Shown here in pieces: positions 7,052-11,255 of a DNA stretch of 11,255 nucleotides. Each line of letters starts with the position of its first letter. Positions within the stretch are counted from its first letter, which is position 1. The notes under the pieces are model-generated. The model was not told where the DNA came from. It saw only the letters and a program-made list of their open reading frames with translations, and made no database searches. Where the stretch lies: the NCBI GenBank assembly GCA_900544445.1, contig UQVK01000115.1:1-11255 (forward strand). Direction: 5' to 3'. A program made the position numbers and the translations under genes. This stretch comes from an uncultured Lachnospiraceae bacterium (GTDB taxonomy: Bacteria > Bacillota > Clostridia > Lachnospirales > Lachnospiraceae).

Positions 7052-7072
7052 TCTCGCACCTGCGGTGCGAGA
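7052..7072. repeat. Palindrome CTCGCACC/GGTGCGAG, copy upstream of the nuclease RBS
   Basis: TCTCGCACC (7052-7060), loop TGC, GGTGCGAGA (7064-7072) form a 9-base-pair stem. On the nuclease mRNA the stem ends three bases before the GGAGG, so folding or protein binding there could control translation. The 8-base core arms are identical to the copy inside the gene, about 325 bases away. Confidence 0.85.
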
Positions 7073-7105
7073 TTTTTATCGTATAACGATATTACATATA
7101 AATCT

Positions 7106-7534
7106 TTATTTATTTTTATATATACCGGAAGATATCGTCTCCATGTCTTCTTTAATTTTTCTTATTTCTCCTAATAAAGAAAAATCGGCTTCTCCCATAT
7201 TCAGGACATCTACACTTTCGACAATCAGTTCCAGTCTTTTTGCTGTATCCGCAAAGCAATCTGCTATATCAATTGCAAAGGAAGATTCCCCATAACCGAC
7301 TGTTTTTTTCCTTATGGAATAAGTTCCATCTCCTTTTGCATATATTCCTCTTTCAATTTTTATCAGTTCGCCTTTTTCCGCTAACTGCCTGATCGCTCCC
7401 GCCAGCTGACCATCCGTACAATCTTTGTCACTGTGCAGCCTGATATATTGGCGAAAATCTTGTGGTCTGCATTCTTCCATCTGAGCTGCACATTCTTTTA
7501 ACAATTCTTTGATCTCTTCAGTTGAAATTTTCAT
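7106..7534 (-). CDS. Small winged-helix protein, DUF6088/AbiEi-like
   Basis: The 142-residue protein has an N-terminal winged-helix-like region (about 5-68). The pattern of helix, then GQLAGAIRQLAEKGELIKIERGIYAK (42-67), resembles the DNA-binding domain of DUF6088 and of AbiEi-type antitoxins (type IV toxin-antitoxin). The rest (85-137) is predicted helical, with no recognised motif. The AbiEi effector domain and an AbiEii nucleotidyltransferase partner are not present. AAGGTG precedes the ATG at a suitable distance. The gene is AT-rich like the nuclease gene, which follows 71 bases downstream on the same strand, and both are probably read from the promoter at 7563-7591. A likely role is autorepressor or antitoxin-like regulator of the nuclease. 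That is inferred only from position and domain type. Confidence 0.7.
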   Translation of the reverse strand: MKISTEEIKELLKECAAQMEECRPQDFRQYIRLHSDKDCTDGQLAGAIRQLAEKGELIKIERGIYAKGDGTYSIRKKTVGYGESSFAIDIADCFADTAKRLELIVESVDVLNMGEADFSLLGEIRKIKEDMETISSGIYKNK

Positions 7535-7562
7535 ATAGTATCACCTTCTAATCTTTTAATAT

Positions 7563-7591
7563 ATTATAATAAATTAAAATTTCTATGTCAA
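7563..7591 (-). promoter_or_regulatory. Consensus sigma-A promoter of the winged-helix/nuclease pair
   Basis: On the minus strand TTGACA (7586-7591) and TATAAT (7563-7568) are both perfect hexamers separated by exactly 17 AT-rich bases. The start site would be near 7556, giving a leader of about 22 bases before the winged-helix ATG. A perfect promoter implies high expression unless it is repressed. It lies just beyond the T-run of the aldo/keto reductase terminator. Confidence 0.85.
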
Positions 7592-7602
7592 TATCAGGAA
7601 AT

Positions 7603-7652
7603 AAAAAAACAGCCCGGCCGTATTATGGTTATCCCTCATCCAATCGGACTGT
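7603..7652 (-). terminator. Intrinsic terminator of the aldo/keto reductase gene
   Basis: On the minus strand ACAGTCCG (7652-7645) pairs with CGGGCTGT (7616-7609) as eight pairs with one G-U. The transcript of 7609-7603 is a run of seven U. It lies 56 bases after the stop codon. The loop of 28 bases is large but contains further short complements. Confidence 0.7.
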
Positions 7653-7708
7653 CAGTATAATGCAATTAAAGCGCCATAATTATATATCCGCTTTTTATCT
7701 ATACTCCC

Positions 7709-8752
7709 TCACGCCTCAATCTCCTGATTCCCGGTAGACCACACATGCTTGTCTCCGGCAGCGGCGCGGGTATTCTGCGCCATCACGCCCACCAGCCTGT
7801 GAGGCACGTACGCCTCCTCCAGCCAGGCGATTTCCTCCTCTGTGAGAGCCAGATCCACGGCGGACGCTGCGCCTTCCACATGATGGCGTTTTGTGGCTCC
7901 CACGACGGGCGCGGTCACCTTTGTCAGAAGCCAGGCCAGAGAGATCTCCGTCATGGTCACGCCCCGTCGGTCGGCGAGCTTGGCCACGCGGCGGATGATG
8001 ATCTCGTCCTGTTCGGCCGTGGAATCGTATTTGAGGCGCGCATAATCGTCCTCCTGAAGGCGCTTTGAAGTCTCTCCGGGATGCTTGGAAAGGCGGCCTC
8101 CCGCCAGCGCGCTGTAGGGCGTCATGGCGATGTTATCCTCAGCGCAGAGCTTCGCCATCTCCCTCTCTTCCTCCCGGAAAATCAGGTTATAATGTCCCTG
8201 GACCGAAACGAATTTCGCAAAGCCCTCCTTTTCCGCCAGGGCGTTCGCCCTGGCGAGCTGGTAGGCAAAGCAGTTCGAGATTCCGATATAGCGCGCCTTT
8301 CCCGCCTTCACGATGCGGTTCAGGCCGTCCATGATATCATAGAGCGGGGTCTCGTAATCCCACATATGATAGATATAGAGATCCACATAATCCATGCCGA
8401 GATTTTTCAGACTGGTGTTGATCATCTGCTCGATGTGCTGCTGTCCGGTGACGCCGGCTGCGATTTCCTCCGGCGTGCGGGGCAGGAATTTGGTAGCCAC
8501 CACCACGTTGTCTCTTTCGGCGAAGTCCTTCAGCGCCCGGCCCACATACTGCTCGCTGGTGCCGCTCTGATAGCCGATTGCGGTATCGAAAAAATTGATG
8601 CCGAGCTCCAGCCCGTGCTTTATGATTTCGCGGGAGTGCTCCTCATCCAGCGTCCACGAGTGCTGTCCGTTTTTCGCATCGCCGAATCCCATACAGCCCA
8701 TGCAGATCCGGGATACATTCAGTTCCGAATTACCAAGCTTTGTATATTTCAT
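7709..8752 (-). CDS. Aldo/keto reductase
   Basis: The 347-residue protein is an NADPH-dependent (alpha/beta)8-barrel reductase that converts aldehydes or ketones to alcohols. The catalytic tetrad is visible: D56 and Y61 in FFDTAIGY, K88 in ATKF, and H129 in YIYHMW. The phosphate-binding region for NADP is near GATKRHHVEGA (285-295). Overall it resembles the YajO/YakC-like general stress reductases, with unknown substrate. A longer frame reaches 8782, but GGAGG sits five bases before the ATG at 8752, where the protein begins with the family-typical MKYTKLGNS. It is divergent from the MerR gene and shares a 283-base control region with it, which suggests common regulation in response to a reactive compound or redox stress. 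Confidence 0.93.
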   Translation of the reverse strand: MKYTKLGNSELNVSRICMGCMGFGDAKNGQHSWTLDEEHSREIIKHGLELGINFFDTAIGYQSGTSEQYVGRALKDFAERDNVVVATKFLPRTPEEIAAGVTGQQHIEQMINTSLKNLGMDYVDLYIYHMWDYETPLYDIMDGLNRIVKAGKARYIGISNCFAYQLARANALAEKEGFAKFVSVQGHYNLIFREEEREMAKLCAEDNIAMTPYSALAGGRLSKHPGETSKRLQEDDYARLKYDSTAEQDEIIIRRVAKLADRRGVTMTEISLAWLLTKVTAPVVGATKRHHVEGAASAVDLALTEEEIAWLEEAYVPHRLVGVMAQNTRAAAGDKHVWSTGNQEIEA

Positions 8753-8803
8753 GTTTACCTCCATTCTGCTGCCGCAGAGCATCCAGACTCATTTTTCATG
8801 ATT

Positions 8804-8833
8804 ATTATAAGGCAGCTCTGTTTTTCCTGTCTA
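8804..8833 (-). promoter_or_regulatory. Promoter of the aldo/keto reductase gene
   Basis: On the minus strand TAGACA (8828-8833, 5 of 6) and TATAAT (8804-8809, 6 of 6) are separated by 18 bases. The start site would be near 8797, about 45 bases before the ATG. The -35 abuts the inverted repeat at 8833-8872. Confidence 0.6.
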
Positions 8834-8872
8834 ATGCCTGTCATGAATAAACGAAGATTGATAACAGGCATT
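8833..8872. promoter_or_regulatory. 9-base inverted repeat between divergent -35 elements
   Basis: AATGCCTGT (8833-8841) and ACAGGCATT (8864-8872) are perfect complements with 22 bases between them. Half-site starts are 31 bases apart, about three helical turns. One arm touches the -35 of the aldo/keto reductase promoter and the other overlaps the -35 of the MerR promoter. This position is ideal for one protein controlling both directions. The binding protein is unknown; the local MerR or the LysR regulator are candidates. Confidence 0.5.
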
Positions 8873-8900
8873 GGACTTTCCGTCTCACGGGGTCTACACT
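8871..8900 (+). promoter_or_regulatory. Candidate MerR-type promoter of the MerR-CMD operon
   Basis: TTGGAC (8871-8876) and TACACT (8895-8900) are separated by 18 bases. The spacer contains the dyad CCGT-CTC-ACGG (8880-8890), flanked by imperfect GAC/GTC extensions. MerR-family promoters typically carry a dyad in an over-long spacer. The -10 is weak. The leader would be about 130 bases, GC-rich, with the octamer CCGGAGGA at 8929-8936 and 8945-8952, and a 7-base-pair hairpin (9006-9022) directly before the ribosome binding site. Confidence 0.4.
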
Positions 8901-9035
8901 GTAGTCAGCATGGACCGATGGGCCGTGCCGGAGGACGACCCGTACCGGAGGATGGCCCGCGCCACGCTTCCATGAATGCAGTGCCGCCCGCGGCCCGGAA
9001 TGAAACGCCGTCTGCGACGGCGGAAAGGAGGAGAA

Positions 9036-9398
9036 ATGACGATCCATGAAGCAAGCGAACGTTATAATATCCCTCTGGAAATCCTGCGGGAATATGAAAG
9101 CTGGGGATTATGCGGCGCAGTCAAACAGGTAATGGGCTCCTGGCAGTATGACGACACTGACCTGGAGCGTCTGAGCCTGATTATGACTCTGCATGACGCA
9201 GGCTTTGAAAGCCCGGAAATTGAAACCTATATGCGCCTGCTGCTGGAGCAGGAGGGCACAGAATCCCAGCGTCTTAAGATACTCAATCAGAAGCGGGATC
9301 ATATGCTGGATGAGATTCATTTCCGGGAAAAGCAGCTGGCGCGGCTGGATTATCTGCGTTATCATATCCGCAGGCAGCAGGATGTCCATAAGGGATGA
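9036..9398 (+). CDS. MerR family transcriptional regulator
   Basis: The 120-residue protein has the MerR N-terminal winged helix. The first helices are TIHEASERYNIPLEILREYE (2-21). A degenerate wing follows (GAVKQVMGSWQYDDTDLERL, 27-46), then the second helix pair LIMTLHDAGFESPEIETYMRL, and a dimerising antiparallel coiled coil at about 75-112. No cysteine pair or long effector domain is present, so it is not a metal sensor of the classic type. A longer frame from 8976 exists, but its extension is a run of Arg/Pro from a GC-rich leader, while AAAGGAGG precedes 9036 at proper spacing. It is the first gene of an operon with the carboxymuconolactone decarboxylase family gene 45 bases downstream. 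It likely regulates this operon and perhaps the divergent reductase. Confidence 0.9.
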   Translation: MTIHEASERYNIPLEILREYESWGLCGAVKQVMGSWQYDDTDLERLSLIMTLHDAGFESPEIETYMRLLLEQEGTESQRLKILNQKRDHMLDEIHFREKQLARLDYLRYHIRRQQDVHKG

Positions 9399-9443
9399 GC
9401 AGGAAACGTAAGAATATTTTTTACAGAAAAATGGAGGAGACTT

Positions 9444-10133
9444 ATGACAAACTATCGTGAAACCGATCCGGAATTTATGGAACGTTTTGAACATTTCGCC
9501 TTTGACGAGGTTGTGAATGAGGCCGGCCAGCAGCTGGACGATCTCACCCGCCACATGGCCATTCTGGCAACGCTTTTAGGCTGCCAGGGGACGGACGCCT
9601 TCCTTCTGGAGCTGCCTTGTGCCCTGGACGCCGGGGTCACCCCCGTCATGGCAAAGGAAATCGTCTATCAGGCGGTGGATTATCTGGGAATCGGCAGAGT
9701 GCTGCCTTTTCTGCGCATTACCAATGAAGTGCTGACAGACCGGGGCGTGAAGCTTCCGCTGGAGGGCCAGGCCACGACGACCATGGAAAACCGTCTGGAA
9801 AAGGGCGCCCAGGCGCAGGCCGACATCTTCGGGCCGCAGATGCTGGAGGCCTGGAAGGCCGGACACATCAACCGCTGGCTCGCCGCCAACTGCTTCGGAG
9901 ATTACTATACCCGTACCGGACTCACCCTCGCCCAGCGGGAAATGATCACCTTCTGTTTCCTGGCGGCCCAGGGCGGCTGTGAACCGCAGCTTACCAGCCA
10001 TGCCAAAGGCAATATGAACCTGGGCAACGATAAAGAGTTCCTGATCCGCGTGATCTCCCAGTGCCTGCCCTATATCGGCTATCCCAGAAGCCTGAACGCC
10101 GTAGCATGCGTGAACAAAGCGGCGGAGAGCTGA
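9444..10133 (+). CDS. Carboxymuconolactone decarboxylase family protein (tandem CMD domains)
   Basis: The 229-residue protein contains two CMD/AhpD-like helical domains: about 33-95 and about 160-222. Family members include gamma-carboxymuconolactone decarboxylase and AhpD-type disulfide reductases, and many are of unknown function. The second domain keeps the E-x5-H pattern (E180, H186 in EPQLTSHAKG). The first has E56 but D62 where the histidine would be, and neither has the AhpD CxxC pair, so peroxidase-reductase chemistry of the AhpD type is unlikely. GGAGG lies ahead of the ATG. It is cotranscribed with the MerR gene and followed by a strong terminator. In clostridia such genes commonly sit beside MerR regulators and reductases, consistent with a role in handling reactive carbonyl or lactone compounds. 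That role is inference. Confidence 0.88.
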   Translation: MTNYRETDPEFMERFEHFAFDEVVNEAGQQLDDLTRHMAILATLLGCQGTDAFLLELPCALDAGVTPVMAKEIVYQAVDYLGIGRVLPFLRITNEVLTDRGVKLPLEGQATTTMENRLEKGAQAQADIFGPQMLEAWKAGHINRWLAANCFGDYYTRTGLTLAQREMITFCFLAAQGGCEPQLTSHAKGNMNLGNDKEFLIRVISQCLPYIGYPRSLNAVACVNKAAES

Positions 10134-10135
10134 CC

Positions 10136-10186
10136 GGAAAACGGACTGAAAAGGACGCAAAGAAGCGTCATTTCAGCCCGTTTTCT
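10136..10186 (+). terminator. Strong intrinsic terminator after the CMD gene
   Basis: A long imperfect hairpin starts three bases after the stop. GAAAACGG (10137-10144) pairs with CCGTTTTC (10178-10185), CTGAAA with TTTCAG, and GACGC with GCGTC, with small bulges and a 6-base tip loop. The 3' arm ends in TTTTCTTTG. The position and length of the stem make transcription ending between the CMD and LysR genes very likely. Confidence 0.85.
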
Positions 10187-10254
10187 TTGCTTAAAGGGAT
10201 TGCTTTTCACCGGATGCTGTGGCATTCTTTTTCTATAGAAGGGAGTGCTTTCTT

Positions 10255-11184
10255 ATGGAAATTCGTGTTCTGAAATACTTTCTGATGACGGCCAGAGAAG
10301 AAAACATCACAAAGGCGGCCGCTCTGCTGCACCTGACCCAGCCCACCCTGTCCAGACAGCTCATCCAGCTGGAAGAGGAGCTTGGCGTCACACTGTTCCA
10401 TCGGAACAGGCATCGGATCGTTCTCACCGAAGACGGAATGCTTCTGCGCCGCCGGGCGGAGGAAATTGTATCCCTGGCAGAAAAGACGAAGGATGATTTC
10501 CGACACAGACAGGAGCATCTGGCGGGAACCATTTCCATCGGCAGCGGAGAGCTGAAAAGCTCCCGTTTTCTCACCCGCCTGATCACCGATTTCCAGAAAG
10601 AAAACCCTCTGGTCACCTTCACGATTTACAGCGGCAATTCCGACAACATCAAGGAGCGCATTGAGCGGGGGCTTCTGGACGTGGGCCTGCTGCAGGAGCC
10701 GGTGGACATCACCAGATACAGTTTTGTCCGCACACCGGTCAGAGAAGAGTGGGGTATTCTGGTGCGTGAAGATTCTCCTCTGGCATTTAAGAGCAGCGTT
10801 TCACCGGAGGATCTGGCCGGTGTGCCGTTGATTCTTCCATCGCGGGAAAACGTACAGAATGAGCTTCTCAACTGGTTCGGCCCTCATGCGGAGCATCTGC
10901 ACATCACCGCCACTGGAAATCTGCTCTACAATCTTGCTTTTCTCGCCCGCGACAGCGGAAGCTGCGTCCTCACTCTGAATCTGGACTGCGCCTATGAGGG
11001 GCTTCGTTTTGTTCCCCTTTCTCCGAAAATGGAGTCCGGCACGGTGCTGGTCTGGAAAAAGGCGGAAACCTTCTCTCCTGCGGCGACGGCGTTTCTTGCG
11101 TATGCGCGGGATTTTATCTCAGGGAAGGAGACGGCAGAGAAAGAACTTTCCGGGAAAGCCGCTTCGGAAACGGAGCTTCTCTGA
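10255..11184 (+). CDS. LysR family transcriptional regulator
   Basis: The 309-residue protein has the LysR layout. An N-terminal winged helix (1-60) has the recognition region ITKAAALLHLTQPTLSRQLI (18-37) and ELGVTLFHR (42-50). A linker helix (about 61-88) follows, then a two-lobed inducer-binding domain (about 91-295) beginning GTISIGSGE, including the LDVGLLQ strand. The C-terminus (about 296-309) is a charged tail. The start at 10255 is preceded by GGGAG and opens with the family-typical MEIRVLKYFL. A 12-residue upstream extension lacks similarity. It has its own transcription unit after the CMD terminator. Upstream lies ATGC-TGTG-GCAT (10214-10225), a small dyad of unknown significance. 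No divergent or adjacent target lies to its left, so its target may lie to the right of the window or be the divergent redox promoter region. Confidence 0.94.
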   Translation: MEIRVLKYFLMTAREENITKAAALLHLTQPTLSRQLIQLEEELGVTLFHRNRHRIVLTEDGMLLRRRAEEIVSLAEKTKDDFRHRQEHLAGTISIGSGELKSSRFLTRLITDFQKENPLVTFTIYSGNSDNIKERIERGLLDVGLLQEPVDITRYSFVRTPVREEWGILVREDSPLAFKSSVSPEDLAGVPLILPSRENVQNELLNWFGPHAEHLHITATGNLLYNLAFLARDSGSCVLTLNLDCAYEGLRFVPLSPKMESGTVLVWKKAETFSPAATAFLAYARDFISGKETAEKELSGKAASETELL

Positions 11185-11203
11185 AAGGATCTGAAACGGG
11201 CGG

Positions 11204-11255
11204 GATGGGCGCGATGCGGCTTCCGCAGACGGAGGAAGGCTTCGCGAAGCCCATC
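11204..11255 (+). other. Nested palindromes after the LysR gene, cut by the window edge
   Basis: GATGGGC (11204-11210) pairs with GCCCATC (11249-11255). Inside are TGCGG-CTT-CCGCA (11215-11227) and the 14-base perfect palindrome GGCTTCGCGAAGCC (11238-11251), which overlaps the outer arm, so alternative folds compete. It could be a terminator for the LysR gene whose T-run lies beyond the edge, or an intergenic repeat. Confidence 0.4.

Noticed and set aside
7109..7534. Complete type IV AbiE toxin-antitoxin system
   Set aside because: Only an AbiEi-like winged helix is seen. There is no nucleotidyltransferase (AbiEii) gene nearby, and the adjacent effector is a PD-(D/E)XK nuclease.
8081..9049. 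322-codon open frame on the + strand
   Set aside because: It is antisense to the aldo/keto reductase and then runs through the intergenic control region. It has no conserved motif.
9576..10160. 194-codon open frame on the - strand
   Set aside because: It is antisense to the CMD gene, which has clear family motifs and a ribosome binding site.

Overview
The window looks like a chromosomal segment of a gut-type clostridium, most likely a Lachnospiraceae relative. The grounds are strong Shine-Dalgarno sequences (GGAGG or AAGGAG), sigma-A type promoters, moderately GC-rich coding, and the gene families present: a GH31 glycosidase, Gfo/Idh/MocA oxidoreductases, an AraC regulator, and a MerR plus carboxymuconolactone-decarboxylase pair. 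The taxonomic placement is inference. There are nine complete genes and one truncated gene, and no tRNA, rRNA, CRISPR array or transposase was seen.

Layout. (1) Bases 1-110 hold the 3' end of an unidentified + strand gene, closed by a hairpin. (2) Bases 237-5956 form a carbohydrate locus. An AraC-type regulator (+) is divergent from two different Gfo/Idh/MocA oxidoreductases and a GH31 alpha-glycosidase (all -). A 306-base spacer between the second oxidoreductase and the GH31 gene contains a terminator-like inverted repeat, an overlapping sigma-A promoter, and a nested hairpin at the predicted 5' end of the GH31 transcript, so the glycosidase probably has its own transcript. The locus plausibly senses a plant or host glycoside, hydrolyses it, and oxidises or reduces the sugar. 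No transporter lies in the window.

(3) Bases 5994-7591 form an AT-rich island (-) with visibly different base composition. A consensus promoter (TTGACA-17-TATAAT) drives a small winged-helix protein and a YhcG/DUF1016-type PD-(D/E)XK nuclease. A palindrome with identical 8-base arms occurs both just before the nuclease ribosome binding site and inside the nuclease gene, and two further perfect hairpins lie inside the gene. This is the best candidate in the window for an undescribed self-targeting, self-regulating or mobile nuclease module.

(4) Bases 7709-10186 form a redox or stress module. An aldo/keto reductase (-) is divergent from a MerR regulator plus a tandem-domain carboxymuconolactone decarboxylase family protein (+), which ends at a strong terminator. 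A 9-base inverted repeat lies exactly between the two predicted -35 elements and could be a shared operator. (5) Bases 10255-11184 encode a LysR-type regulator, followed by palindromic sequence running off the end of the window.

Several genes start later than their longest open frame. The two oxidoreductases, the aldo/keto reductase, the MerR and the LysR proteins have starts chosen here from ribosome binding sites and family N-termini.
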